A DNA stretch of 64,000 nucleotides from Acanthacorydalis orientalis (GCA_034766995.1 CM068321.1:14349026-14413025), one strand, 5' to 3'; counted from the stretch's first letter, positions 1-12,168 are shown. The notes: a model not told the origin generated them from the letters alone. A program made the numbers and translations.

Positions 1-26
<26 letters not shown>
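1..26. repeat. (TA)n array cut by the window start
   Basis: Pure TA run that begins at the first base, so its true length is unknown. Confidence 0.95.
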
Positions 27-32
<6 letters not shown>

Positions 33-705
33 TAGAAAGAAACTAAATAAACATGCACGTATCTAATTCTACGTTCTCAGATAAAATCAGCAATCTGCAG
101 TTTATCTTGTTTTTTAAAAACGACTTCTTCTTCGTTTGTCCTGATTCAAACGAGCGAAAAAGTAAAATATCAAATAAAAAATTCTGGTAACCGTTATAAA
201 GAAATCATCCAAAATTTATGTACATACTTGTCGGTTTTTAATGTTTATACAACAATTCGAAGTCATGTATATATCTATAAACAAAATTCAGAAACTGTGT
301 TTATTCAACAAGTTCGGAACTTGTCGATTGACACACGATTCAACAGGGTATTCTCCCTCGAGCACGGCTCAAACGCAACCCTCATTGAGTACGTTAAACT
401 CTTGCAGTGAGCATTTATTGCACCCTCTATTTGTTCAGTGCTCGAAACCAACGCTATTGACATACATTCATACATATGCATGTAAGTGAACCGAAATGTC
501 TATGAAGCATACAGAATTCAAAATATCATGGGAAAATTGGTATTTAGAAAATGCTTGCATGTATATTGCATATCAAATGTAAATATTAGTTTAATTTTCT
601 ATTCATGATTTTTTTATGACATTGTTCCCCCTGCGATAATTAATATGTGCTTCCAATTACATTTTCATTAATTCACTCTTAAATTAAATAGAATCTTCAA
701 ATATT

Positions 706-744
<39 letters not shown>

Positions 745-1400
745 TTTATAATACACATTACGATCTTATGTAAAAGTGTATAAGAAGACTAAAATGGATA
801 CATCGATTTTTTGTACACGGCATCCGGAGTGGATGGAAAATTCTAAGAAAGTACTTCATTCGACAATTGATTGACAAGGACTGATGATATAGTTTTTTTC
901 CGACGTTATAGTAAATCGCTAGGGTCTTCTCTACGTATATTCATGCACAAAAAATCAAAAATGAAAAATAGAATTGTATTATTTATATGGAAATTTGTTT
1001 TTCAAAATTTTTATATGACAATTTGTTTATATTTACTAATTTATTATATATATATATATATATGTATTTATTTAGATATATCCAATAAAAATGTAAGTGA
1101 ATAAATGGTACTGAATTTTGAAATGGAGATAACCTAATCAGGTGTATAAGTATGTATGTGACGAATAACATAAATAGAAAGAAAAAACATTAAGTATATC
1201 AACATTTACAGAAATTACAGATAGAATAAATAAAATAGTTTAAAATTAAATTATAAATGATGTTCTGGAAAAAAGAAAATCACATTATTTGACTGAAAAA
1301 TAAATAATAAAAAGACATAAAAACAAATTAATTAAGAAATGAAATATGTGCAATAGGAAATGCATTAAAAGCATGTAACTAATAAGAGAATCATTCAAAC
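27..1400. other. AT-rich non-coding stretch
   Basis: No supported gene. The open frames here are short, begin at non-ATG codons or consist of T/A-rich sequence. A slightly GC-richer patch at about 300-460 holds the dyad ACAAGTT-cgg-AACTTGT around 308-324. A short TA array lies at 714-739 and a smaller one near 1045-1063. Confidence 0.6.
714..739. repeat. (TA)n array
   Basis: Uninterrupted TA run after a CATACA lead-in. Confidence 0.95.
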
Positions 1401-1409
1401 AAAAAAATA

Positions 1410-1915
1410 TTTTTATATACAGGTGACTATCTAGGATTAGACTCCTGAAGGATTTCCGCTGAAGGTTTTGATCTCTCCTCCTGAAAAGAGTACCGAGCAA
1501 GGGAGTTGAAAATGCTAATGGTTTCACGAGCCGGGGTATATCTCAAAGTGGTAGAATAATTTTTCATAGCCCCTTGACAAGGCAAGGTTCTAGAGTGCAC
1601 AGAAAGGCACTCTCTTACTGACCTAGTTAGGACTGCTTATATTGATAAAATAATTAAATTTTAATGAACATGCCATCAATTATAATGAAAATAAAAATTT
1701 ACTATGAGATGGTTGATAGATTATTTCGAGTTTATGGGTGCATCGACAACTAAAGTCATTAGCGCCCAAGATATAATGAGACATATTATTAATTAGAAGT
1801 TCTTTATCTTGTCCTTGGGTACTGTCAGTACCCATCTAAAGAAACCGATAATGGAAAAACAAGAACAAAGAACAGTGTCCTCAAGAGTAAAAAAAAAATA
1901 AATCCAGGTACACAC
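1410..1915. mobile_element. Unclassified insertion-like block, possible non-autonomous element
   Basis: About 500 bases differ in texture from the AT-rich surroundings, with more C and G and many short GC words. They contain two tight hairpins: AGAGTGC...GCACTCT at 1592-1613 and TGGGTACTG-T-CAGTACCCA at 1816-1834. Between them lies a GC-rich piece reading GCATCGACAACTAAAGTC then ATTAGCGCCC (about 1740-1770). No transposase frame, terminal repeat or target-site duplication was found. The minus strand offers a good splice acceptor (CTCTTTTCAG before 1484) followed by 17 open codons and a stop. A decayed transposable element is the simplest explanation; a clipped non-coding exon is the alternative. 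The element family is not identified. Confidence 0.3.
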
Positions 1916-2362
1916 AAATGGAACAAAACACAAATATTAATAATTCTTAACATTAGGAAATTTTACTTCTGACATACAATAATATTCTGTGCATTTACAT
2001 ATATTTTTTAGCTATATTTATTATTTGTCAAAATAAATGATCAATACCTTACATCAAGGCCAGTATTTCTTAAGAAATAGAAATATTTCAATATGAAATA
2101 ATTCAAAAAACGAACAATACTTCGGCAATAGTACTTTTTGTCAATTATTCGTACTAAAATAAATTAAAGCAACACGAAAATATGAGGTAATACGATTGTA
2201 AACGGTTGTTATTTACAAATATGATTAATTTTAATTTAATTAGAAACAACTTATAAAGAAATAAATATATTAATATATTGAAACAGTTTAAAAAATCAAA
2301 TTAAATTATTATACATTTTAAAGGATTCGAATTTATTTTTTAAATCTTAAATTATAATCATT

Positions 2363-2365
<3 letters not shown>

Positions 2366-2402
<37 letters not shown>
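2366..2402. repeat. (TA)n array
   Basis: Uninterrupted AT/TA run. Confidence 0.95.
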
Positions 2403-2404
<2 letters not shown>

Positions 2405-2582
2405 ATATGTCTTTTTGTCGTTAGTAAAACTGTTTTTAATAACAGTAATTAAAGTCTTTTATCAAGGAAATATAACAAGACAAAGACACTAACAAATATA
2501 TAAAAAAAATCTGGAAAGGCAATTTCGCCATATAATAAATTTCAAAGGTTCAACATTTATCTCACTAATCTTGAGTTACGTT

Positions 2583-2585
<3 letters not shown>

Positions 2586-2613
<28 letters not shown>
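2586..2613. repeat. (TA)n array
   Basis: Uninterrupted TA run. Confidence 0.95.
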
Positions 2614-2616
<3 letters not shown>

Positions 2617-2887
2617 TTCACAAATAACTTACATTACGTAACGCCAAACAAAACTTTCACAGTAATGAGTAAACAAAATTTTTCTCATCATCAACAAAAT
2701 CCATCGCCCGACAAAACAAACACAAAGATGTCATCACGAAACAAGGAATAGTAGATGGGGTTTTTCAAATCGACACCCCTTATTATATCCGAAATGACCT
2801 CTTCTAACTCGCTTGTGTAACCGAAACAAATACGATACAGGCGATAATAAAAAACACACATATACATACAACCACATATATTTATGC

Positions 2888-2889
<2 letters not shown>

Positions 2890-2930
<41 letters not shown>

Positions 2931-2932
2931 AG
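2890..2932. repeat. (TA)n(CA)n compound array
   Basis: TA run passing into ACACACA; it sits just upstream of the 3.0 kb promoter-like island. Confidence 0.95.
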
Positions 2933-2939
2933 TGTATAT

Positions 2940-3115
2940 ATGTATACATAAGTGTATGTATCCAGAGAAGAGAATGAGATAACGACACGCCCACGAGACA
3001 CTTCCGGCGTTTCAAAGACGGATATAAGAGCGAGACGGACGACGCGTCAGCCATATTTTTTTATGTTACACACGAGCGGACGATATAGCAGTAGTCCGTT
3101 GGATTGACCCTCGTT
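2940..3115 (+). promoter_or_regulatory. Candidate TATA/initiator core promoter
   Basis: This GC-richer island contains TATAAG at 3023-3028. TCAG follows at 3047-3050, with its A about 26 bases downstream of the first T, close to the usual spacing between a TATA box and an insect initiator. A start near 3049 would give a 5' leader with an upstream ORF of 14 codons (3063-3107) before the ATG at 3116. The motifs are short and could be chance, but their spacing and the local rise in CpG support promoter function. Confidence 0.35.
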
Positions 3116-3277
3116 ATGGAACAAACAGATATATCGAGTGACCACGCTAAAAGTGACAATTTCAGTGAGGTCCTCGCATACTTGATACTGTCTGTCGGTG
3201 TCACGGTACTTTTTTTTACGTTTCGCCGTGTTCTTTTTTTTTCATTGAACGTGCGGCCGGTGTTGTATTGTTGGTGA
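3116..3277 (+). CDS. Small ORF or first coding exon, 53 codons
   Basis: Begins MEQTDISSDHAKSDNFSEV and continues through a hydrophobic stretch (about residues 19-35) with a TTT-rich codon run, ending at TGA. It lies 67 bases below the proposed start at 3049. An internal donor, TCA|GTGAGG after codon 16 (intron from 3167), could truncate it to a short N-terminus and leave the hydrophobic part as intron. No family was recognised. The acidic, polar first 18 residues look more protein-like than the T-rich remainder. Confidence 0.2.
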   Translation: MEQTDISSDHAKSDNFSEVLAYLILSVGVTVLFFTFRRVLFFSLNVRPVLYCW

Positions 3278-3730
3278 TAGTTGAAAACACGGTTTTTCGA
3301 TTTAGATGATTTCAATTCAATAGAAAAAAAAGTAGACGTTTTAATGTGATTCCGTAGTAGCATGGTTGACGTTTGAATCAAATTTATCATACGGTTCGAT
3401 GTAGATTTGTATAGATTGAATTCGTCCGTTCATTTCTCACAATGAAATCAATTGGTAATGTATTAGAACATATCGTTCATACAGAAATGTGAACCATACA
3501 AAAACCCACGGATTTTCTTTGATAAACATGTACATTAGTTATATATCAATCAGAACATAAATTATAAATAAAAGAGAAAATAAAAAGAATAAAAAAAATG
3601 CCCACATCATAGTACATTTAAGTATTGAACTGGTGCGCTGTTTACTATTACAAACAGATTTCTTTAACTAGCTGACAGTTATGATCTCTGAAATGAAAGT
3701 AATATATTAACGTTCCATTCACGTATATCA

Positions 3731-3887
3731 ATGAAATATCATTACTGGTCCAACGCTGTGGAATACTATCACCAATCGAATAACACTGATCGAAGTCACA
3801 TTTGTGACAAAATTGCTAAGCGCAGTATCAACAAAATCCCACTGGATCATACCGGAAGGGCGTTCAAAAAAAGGATAGCTATTATAT
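3731..3887 (+). CDS. Candidate first coding exon with strong splice donor
   Basis: ATG frame of 52 full codons, beginning MKYHYWSNAVEYYHQSNN and rich in polar and basic residues. It runs without a stop into ATATAT|GTAAGTATA, a near-perfect 5' splice site at 3888, leaving one base of the next codon (phase 1). An upstream in-frame stop (3689-3691) and no acceptor before the ATG favour a first exon. The start context is weak (T at -3). It lies 700 bases from the promoter-like island at 3.0 kb, but its phase differs from the other + strand candidates. No homology was recognised. Confidence 0.28.
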
Positions 3888-4167
3888 GTAAGTATATCGT
3901 AGAAGCATCCCTATGATATATAAAATTCTGCATGTCATCAAATCGTACCGTATAGTTCTGTGACTAGTCTATATCAAAGATAAGGCAAAATATCATCGCC
4001 ACTGATATCTGATTTCACGAAATGGACACAACACTGACAACTAAAGGAATACATATTGCACAATTTCTGACATATCATAACACTTTTATGATAAAATATG
4101 GCAATGATATCTTTTTGCACTGATAATGCACAATAATCGTAGCACTGAGAGAACTATACACACACAC

Positions 4168-4170
<3 letters not shown>

Positions 4171-4229
<59 letters not shown>
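4171..4229. repeat. (TA)n array
   Basis: 59-base AT run preceded by CACACACAC. Confidence 0.95.
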
Positions 4230-4230
<1 letters not shown>

Positions 4231-5302
4231 TATTAATATTCGTTTAACAGTAATATATTTTTTGATATTTAAAATTGCGGTAATTTATCAAATTTAAAAG
4301 TATAGAAAAAATATTGCAAAGTTTAATACTAAAGCAGATATTAAAATTAAACCGCTTAAGATTGTCTGAAGTAATTACTCTTACATGTGATTGTATTATT
4401 AAAGCGTGATAAACGCAGCTCAATAAATTTTCAAAAAAAATAGATTATTTTAAATATATATATTTTTAACTCATTATACGTCTTACTGACGAAAAAATAA
4501 AAATGAACGATACTGAGATTAATTTTGTAAAAAAATGTGGTACAGTCAATAATTTTCAAAGATAATTTTCATTATTTAAAAAGAAAAATTCTATGAATTA
4601 TAAGTTATGTTCATCTTAACTTAAATTAACGAATCTTATATATTAATTCAAGCCTTCAGAGAAAAACTTCAAATTAGACAAGGATCGATTAATAGAGCAA
4701 ACATTTACCGGAATCGAAAGTCAACAAACGATTAAAATATGCAACGTCATACAAAATGTGGCTTCCATGAAATGTTATCGATTGAATATTTGAATCAACT
4801 AAAAAACAAAAAAGAGTTCAGCATCTTCTTCAGTTGAAACGCATCATGGCAGTAGAAACGATGTTAAGGAAAACTCTATCCACTTGTTGTACAACTGGTA
4901 TAAAAAGAATTTCTACAAAGTGGATTGAAGAAACTTATAACAGAAACAACTAGAGATACTTAATGGCATCACAATCATGCTTAGCAGCACATCTAGATGA
5001 TTCACAAGAATTATATTTCATATGTTATATAAATATTTATTAGTATCTTAGAATCGGTTGGATTTTCGATAAAACACCTCAATAAGAAAATTTCTCAGTT
5101 CCTAAAATACTACTGACTGAAATCTTCAAGGAAAATTTTTAATTAAAAAAAATCAGTAACTTTAATTTGTATTTTAAAAACGAATGGCATTCAATGTGAC
5201 ACAACTATGTCCCCTCCGTGTTTTCTATAATTTTAATAAAGGAACACATCTCTATTTTTAACCGGTTTCAAATAAAATTTTGGTAAATAAAAGTTAATTT
5301 AT

Positions 5303-5304
<2 letters not shown>

Positions 5305-5342
<38 letters not shown>
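5305..5342. repeat. (TC)n(TA)n compound array
   Basis: TC run of about 20 bases directly joined to TA. Confidence 0.95.
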
Positions 5343-5343
<1 letters not shown>

Positions 5344-5811
5344 GATAATAATAATAATTTACTGATAAAAATTATATTCAGTATAAGAAATGTTATGTAG
5401 TCAGCATGTATTCAGTCACATACTGTGATCGTGAGACATTATTCTTTAAAAAAAATCTATATCTTAATACTGCGATTTAAAGAAATGTACGTGTTTTCTG
5501 TGAATATAAAAATTAAAATATAAAAAAATATATTATTAATAATCAAACACTTTCCTGGACAATTATCGATAAATAAGATAGAAAACAAAATTACATTCAC
5601 ATAAAAATCCAAACCAAGATCGAATACTAAACTTTTTTTTTAAAAAAAACTAAGAAGAAAATAAAAATTAATGCTTAAACCAATTATTGGTCGATATGTG
5701 TTGTTTTAAAACCACACAACACCTACTTATTCACTAAACAATTAAAAACAAATATAGTTAAAATATGTATTACGTTATGTACTACTTATGAGCAGGCTTT
5801 TAAGATCCTGA

Positions 5812-5812
<1 letters not shown>

Positions 5813-5869
<57 letters not shown>
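5813..5869. repeat. (TA)n array
   Basis: 57-base TA run. Confidence 0.95.
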
Positions 5870-5874
<5 letters not shown>

Positions 5875-6099
5875 CATTTGATATTATGTTGTAGATCCCA
5901 GTGAAATAATAACAGTAATACCAACATGTACGACATGAATTTCGAACGTTTTATTTTTGAACCGTGAAAGAAATAAAATTAAAACCGTTGAATGTAATGC
6001 AAAATTATATGTGAAAGAGAAACACTGAACAGGTGTTTTATTCATCAAAACATAAACATGAAAACGACGTAGCATTAACCAACCGTGAACATTATACTT

Positions 6100-6455
6100 C
6101 CATACGATCACACTTTGCGCCGTAATATGTGATCATGTACACGCTGACATTGACGAGATACGAACATAATCCCTTCAGCAGTCCTGGGTCAAGAGCCTCG
6201 CTCGGATGTCCATCTAGACCCACTCTATGCATATTCAATGTCGACAGGGTAGCGAACGAAGCGATGCCGCTACTACACCACAACCATAACCGCTATCTCA
6301 TACCATCCATTCGCAAATTCATCTATCTATCTAACCATCCATCCATCGGCGAAAAGGGAAAGCGTTCGCCGTTGCGTTCGAGTATCAAACAAGAGATGAT
6401 ACTTGCCCCGTTTCACAACGGATATTGCCGTGTCTGTACACAGTCGAGGATTTAG
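6100..6455. promoter_or_regulatory. GC-richer island, function unclear
   Basis: About 350 bases with many CpGs in an AT-rich setting. On + an ATG at 6135 opens 106 codons (starts MYTLTLTRYEHNPFSSPG) with a possible donor AGG|GTAGCG near 6250. The frame crosses ATCT/CATC tetranucleotide runs (about 6319-6346) that are unlikely to be coding. The minus strand is also open over 6092-6283. Openness on both strands fits GC-rich non-coding regulatory DNA or a 5' exon, and neither is proven. Confidence 0.25.
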
Positions 6456-6673
6456 CATAGTCTTTTAGATAATGGTTGAATATTCTCAATATGATAATAT
6501 TGCCCGAGTTTATATATAGTTTCATTTGTTCATTTCGTTAGAAGGGTTTTGTATAAATTGATATAAAACTTTTGTTGGAAACATTCGACGGTAATGTTGG
6601 TTGTTCAGTATTGTGCAAGTAAATTTAAAATTATTAAATTATGATATGAAAATCGATATGCCTATATATGGGT

Positions 6674-6678
<5 letters not shown>

Positions 6679-6770
<92 letters not shown>
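6679..6770. repeat. (TA)n(TG)n compound array
   Basis: TA run interrupted once by GTA, then (TG)10. One of the longest arrays in the window. Confidence 0.95.
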
Positions 6771-6771
<1 letters not shown>

Positions 6772-6779
6772 TTATGTGT

Positions 6780-8000
6780 GTATATGTATTTTTTATACCA
6801 GTTTTTACAAAAATATTTACACAAAAAAATTCTTAAACAGAATAATTATTCATAAATACTGAAATGTAAACATTTAATCAAAAAACATGACAAATAAAGA
6901 GAAATATATTACTAAGTAATGTACAGTAACTAAAACACTTCTTTTTCCATAAAATCATTCTGTATTCGATGCTATCCTCAGGAGTACAAAAAAAAATAAT
7001 TTTTCTCTACCAATTTAATATACATAAAAACAAATATGCTTTTTTGTTTAACTTTTCTGAGGATGACAGAGTGACCCTCAAAATGTGGGTAATCAACAAT
7101 CAAATATGATTAACAATCAATTATTAAACATTTTGAGAAAAACTTTTTTATGACTTGTAAAATAGCAAAATACTGACTTATGGATGTGAATTTATCTATA
7201 ATATCAAAAATTATCTTATAAACTAAACTTATCTATAGTTTATGAAACTATATTATCATCAAATATTTTTTTATAAGAAAAATTACAAAAATTGTAAAAT
7301 GTTAATGGTATTAATAACATTATTTCATGACTGTTTAAAATGCTGTTTCTTTCTATATGAACGCACACACAGTAATATATATATATATATATATACATAA
7401 ATGTGTAAGAAAATTATTAAAAAATATGGTCTTGGTTTTATATTTTATCTTTACAAAATATTAACTACCGCATTATATATATTTACGAATTTATTTTTCG
7501 CTCAATTATAGTCTGGAATATGATGTACCAAAGTATATCGAAGTAACTAAAACTAAATACCATGTGAAAATCTCAAGAAAATATAAAAATATTTTAATGG
7601 AAACGAAAAAACATGACATTGTTTGCAAAAAATTCTGACAAATACCTTGAAAGAATGACAGTTATGATAGTGAAGACATGTGTAATAAAATATATAGCAA
7701 ATTGATAATAAAAGTGTTTACAATAAATGTTCTAAAAATAAATAAAAATTCGTAGAATAAAAACTTACAGAGAAATCAGAGATAACGCTTTACTAGAAAT
7801 TAAGAAAATAGGATGTTATGTGGTAAACAGCACAGATGAACTGAACACTTAATCACCTTGAGACACAATATAGAAATACGAAGATATACATTTTTTTTAC
7901 CTTAAAAGATAATAAGATATATTTTAAACTACATAATTGAATTTAAATTATGTAATATTATTAGTTACACTTGTTTAATATCAATGAGTAATGCTATTTT
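6780..8000. other. AT-rich non-coding stretch
   Basis: No gene seen. A short TA array lies at 7375-7395. Confidence 0.6.
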
Positions 8001-8009
8001 TAATTACCA

Positions 8010-8246
8010 TCACTCCATTTGTAAGAATAAACTAAACAGATAGTTTATATGCTTTTCTATATCTCTCCCCTTTGACATTGTCATCCCCTTATTGTATTTA
8101 TAATTATTTATTTGCAAAAAATCTGTAGTATCTTGCACCCCTGGAAAGAACTTCTCATACCCCCTGTAGACGGATTTATCTTTATTTAAACCTCCTGGAC
8201 TAAAACCTGATAGACAGCATTCTGTATCTCCCTTCTTTAATTTCAT
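8010..8246 (-). CDS. Isolated 78-codon ORF of unknown origin
   Basis: A genuine ATG at 8246 (minus) opens 78 codons: starts MKLKKGDTECCLSGFSPGG, includes CC, GG and repeated Tyr/Lys segments, and ends at a stop near 8010. GC is higher and CpG lower than in neighbouring DNA, so the block may have a different origin (decayed mobile element or retrocopy). There is no promoter, splice signal or recognised domain. It could be chance openness. Confidence 0.12.
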   Translation of the reverse strand: MKLKKGDTECCLSGFSPGGLNKDKSVYRGYEKFFPGVQDTTDFLQINNYKYNKGMTMSKGRDIEKHINYLFSLFLQME

Positions 8247-8466
8247 ATGTATATTTTAATTAATACACTCCCAGTGAAAGATTCTAATTTATTTAATGGT
8301 AATAATAGAATTTTTAATTGAATAACTAACAATTATTTAATTCATACTTTAATTTTCTTATCACAAAATAACAATACTTGTTCTAAATAAATAAATCTAT
8401 TAAATTGTTCTTTCAAGTACAAAAATTCTTTTACAAACAGCAAACACATTCAACAGCTATGATATA

Positions 8467-8486
8467 TTTTTTTTTTAAAAAAAAAA
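8467..8486. repeat. T10A10 perfect dyad
   Basis: Ten T followed directly by ten A, a self-complementary homopolymer switch. Similar dyads lie at 5633, 35974 and 43851. Confidence 0.9.
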
Positions 8487-8899
8487 CGTTTCCGAACTAC
8501 GTTCAACGTGTGTTGACCTTTGAATTAAATATATTTTTTAAATAGATATGTTTATTTTTCATTAACATATTCAACAACGACCCCACATTTTCATAATTAC
8601 GCGAGCGTTCACATCAGGCCACGTCACAAAATGAAATATACTCAAACATGATGTCCTTAAAATAAACACATTTTATTGTTATCTGGAAAAACATTACACC
8701 GTGGGTAGATGTCACGGTATGTCCTCATTATTTCATCGTAAAATAACAAGCCGGTCTATAATTAATAACTTTAATGCACTGTTGACACATACTTAGGGGT
8801 GAATTATTTTCAAACCTGGCTAATGTGTTGCGCGAAGCGGAAACGAATATTTTTATATTTTTTTCACTCCTCATTTTTCAGATTTTATACACATATTCT

Positions 8900-8913
8900 C
8901 ACACACACATACG

Positions 8914-8961
<48 letters not shown>
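8900..8961. repeat. (CA)n(TA)n compound array
   Basis: CACACACA, then ACGGG, then a TA run. Confidence 0.95.
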
Positions 8962-8962
<1 letters not shown>

Positions 8963-11900
8963 GACGCTAATCAATTTATTTAAATAGAATTTAACAATAA
9001 AGGATATTTCTAGATATAATTGAGCATAGATGTTTTTTTGATATCCTAAAGTACCTAAAGCATCATTAATACCCTAAAGCACTAAATAATCAATCATTTT
9101 TCGCAATTTGACATTAATTTTATATAACTAGTATAATGATAATATTAACACATAAAAATACATTATGGTAAAGTAAACAATAACGAAAATATGAAATTTG
9201 TTTACAAATAACAAATTTGTTATAAAATTTATTTATGTTTGTGTAAATTAATTAAAATTTATTACACATTTTTTTTTAATTTGCAAACCAAAAATACATA
9301 TTAATGATCCAATTATACATGGTTATATGTCCATTATTCATTTTTTATTTCAATATTACTATCGCACTAAATGTTTGATTACAATTATTAACCTTCATTC
9401 TGGATCGTAACCGCTAGTAATGTACGTAGTCATTGAATCTGTATATAATTTTGTTTCTATTAAAATTTTTTAATTTTACTTATAAGCTCTTTGTAATTAC
9501 GTTCATTACAAAAAGAAGATAACAATTTTTTTAATTGCTATTAATGATAATAAATATATAGAAACCGTTTTACAATTTACTGTAAAAAATGTATATTAAA
9601 GAAGCATTTTTTAATAATTAATGAATTTAAATTTCACAAAATACTGTAAAAGAAATAAAATGTAAATATTATATAAAAAAAAAAACAACAAAATGATTCC
9701 ATGAACTCAAGCATTATTTTTAAAATAAAATTGTAAACGTCTTAAAATAAGGAACTATTTTTATAGCACTGATTGAATAAACATACTCTTAATTACAAAT
9801 AAATAACTTGAAATCGTGAAAAAAAAACAATCACATGATCGAAAAATAAACCTACTTTACTAGCGAATGTCGCTCGTTCGATTCTTCCGCACGATTGCTA
9901 CAGTATAACGATATTACTGAAACCGAATGAGCCATTTAGTTGAAAACGTTAATAGCAATTTAGCTGTTTAAACACGTTTTAGTAGATAGTCTGGAGGAAG
10001 GTTAACAACGACAAAAACGATACCATTATAAAATTTGCATCCTGTCTCTTCATTCTAAAAGACGTAAAAGCAAATCTATCAGCAAGTCTATTAGTCATTT
10101 TCAGTCAAATGAAATCGTCTTGATTTAATAGTCAGAAGTCGTAAAATTATTGTAAATGTCTGAATTTAATCATGTTCTACGAATCTAGTTATATTCAAAT
10201 CAGATAAACCTGTGAAATTTTATATATACTTTCAGTTTATATACTTTACGTTAAAAGTAATTACAGTTTTTATGGGAAAAATATAAAACAAATTTTTCAT
10301 TTGTATATATCAATCATTAAAACATTTAATATATTCACTAGAAAATATTCAACAAAACTTAAATTTATGAAAATTAAGTTTTCTGGAAAACCTTATATTT
10401 ATAAAATTTGTACAGCTTATAAGAATTTAATGTGACTTACACGGTTGAAGTGAATGTATAACATAATCCATAATGATTTTTGAATAATAGTTTTCTTATA
10501 CTATTAATTATGATCAATTTTAAAATATATTTTATAAACAAGCTCATAATAAAATAATTACTTATTAATATATTAATTTTACATAATAAGATAATAAATT
10601 ATATTAGTGAAATGGAACTTTCAATTCTTCAAGCAATTAGAGTAGTTATGTCATTGTAAATAAATAAACTAATATATTAATTAGAACTTTTGCTTACAAA
10701 ATAATAGAATATCGAAATATTAATTAATCAATGCATGTACATTAAAACTTACTTTTTATTTCACATTACTTGTAAATTCATCATCTTTATTATGACTCAC
10801 CTGGAAAAAAGAAAAGAATAATTAAAATGGAGGACAATTTTATAAAATATATAAATATAATTTATATTAAATACGTAAAAGAAAATAAAAAATTAATAAC
10901 TTCCTTAAAGGTCGTGGAAAGTTTTAATAAAGTATGATAGAAAATAAATTAAATATATTTTAATGAAATTTAGCTTACTTCAATACCTGTTATAGAAATA
11001 ATTTCTAAAAGTATATAAACAATTGATAATATATTTATAGATTACAAAAATAATCGAAGAATAAATGTATTATAATTAATAAAAGCATTTAAATGTTTCT
11101 TCAAAAACAAAACTACAATTTTTAAAATAATAAAACAGTATTGCGAAAGATAATATTTTATAAATTGTTGTTAGTAAAAATATTTATAACTGTCTTCTTA
11201 AATAAATTTTAAATAAATCACAAGATTAAGAAATTAATAAGATATAACTAACAAAGTATTGCGGATATATATTAAGAGGTTAAATTATGAGTTGCCAAAT
11301 TGAACATTATTAATCAGACTTTCTAATTAACATATTCAAATCTTTGGAATACAGATAAGCAAGAAACAAGCTGAACAATAATCAATCATTGAACATTTTT
11401 GATTAGAAAACGTTTTTGTTATTTGTGAGGAAGTGAAAAAGTAATTTATGAAAATGTTTTATTACTATTTATAATCATAGTACTAGACCATATTTTTCTG
11501 ATGTACTTTTCTATGTATGTACCACTAATTAATTTTAATTAATAGAACATACATATGTATTAACGATCCAATACACGTTTATAAAAAAGAATATAGTATC
11601 AATATATGTTCAACGAATATATTACTTATGTAATGAACAATCAAGTCTGACGACTTGTGAAACAATTAACATTTTGAAAATCTCATTCATGAAAAAGTTA
11701 ACATTCTTTGTGGGTTATTAGTAAATAATTGTTTTCAATTTTGATAATTAACCTAATATTAAACCCTATTTCGATATGATGCCTGTCAATATACGCCTTA
11801 ACTTATCAAAAAAGCATTAAAGTATATTAATAAATTTTACAAAACTGTATTATTAATTATATTAATATAATGATGTGTTTAGTTCTTCGCTTAATTCGAA

Positions 11901-12165
11901 AAAATGACTTCAAACAAATATCTACTCCAAATTCTTGATGATTGAACATTAGAACCAAAAATACTACACTAAAATTTATATTAAGTGTATTTACAGAAAT
12001 CTATAATACTCAATAATTAAAGAAAAATCAAAAAAATGCAAGAATTAATAGTTAGTTCTGTTCTAAATAGTAATATAAAAAATACACAAATAATATTAAA
12101 ATAAATGGTTGGCAGTTAACAAAAAACGATTAAAAAATTCCATAATCTGTATGTGGTTGCTTATT
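8962..12165. other. AT-rich stretch without long TA arrays
   Basis: Over 3 kb without a long TA array. The segment 9850-10140 has more CpG and unique-looking sequence (GTCGCTCGTTCGATTCTTCC near 9868) and might be a conserved non-coding element. No tRNA could be built around its GTTCGATTC word. The only exon candidate is the one listed at 10756-10800. Confidence 0.5.
10756..10800 (-). CDS. Candidate terminal exon, 14 codons plus stop
   Basis: On the minus strand a very strong acceptor (ATTCTTTTCTTTTTTCCAG, ending at 10801) is followed by VSHNKDDEFTSNVK and TAA. Only this frame (phase 0 entry) stays open; the other two hit stops at once. That would suit a short last coding exon of a minus-strand gene whose upstream exons lie at higher coordinates. 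Nothing else links it to a gene, and pyrimidine-rich AG sites are common in this AT-rich DNA. Confidence 0.18.
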   Translation of the reverse strand: MSHNKDDEFTSNVK

Positions 12166-12166
12166 G

Positions 12167-12168
<2 letters not shown>

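Larger units (their letters stand above)
3890..6090. other. AT-rich non-coding stretch with TA arrays
   Basis: No supported gene. A 35-codon ATG frame at 4846-4953 (starts MAVETMLRKTLSTCC, ends TAG) has an ordinary codon mix, but no partner or promoter. A T9A8 dyad lies at 5633-5649. Confidence 0.5.

Noticed and set aside
308..324. ACAAGTT-cgg-AACTTGT as a hormone or heat-shock response element
   Set aside because: Half-site sequence and spacing do not match known ecdysone, steroid or heat-shock elements.
6092..6283. Minus-strand frame in the 6.2 kb island
   Set aside because: Overlaps a longer + frame, contains tetranucleotide repeats nearby, and lacks splice or promoter support.
9850..9900. 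GTTCGATTC word resembling a tRNA B box
   Set aside because: No A box or cloverleaf could be assembled around it.
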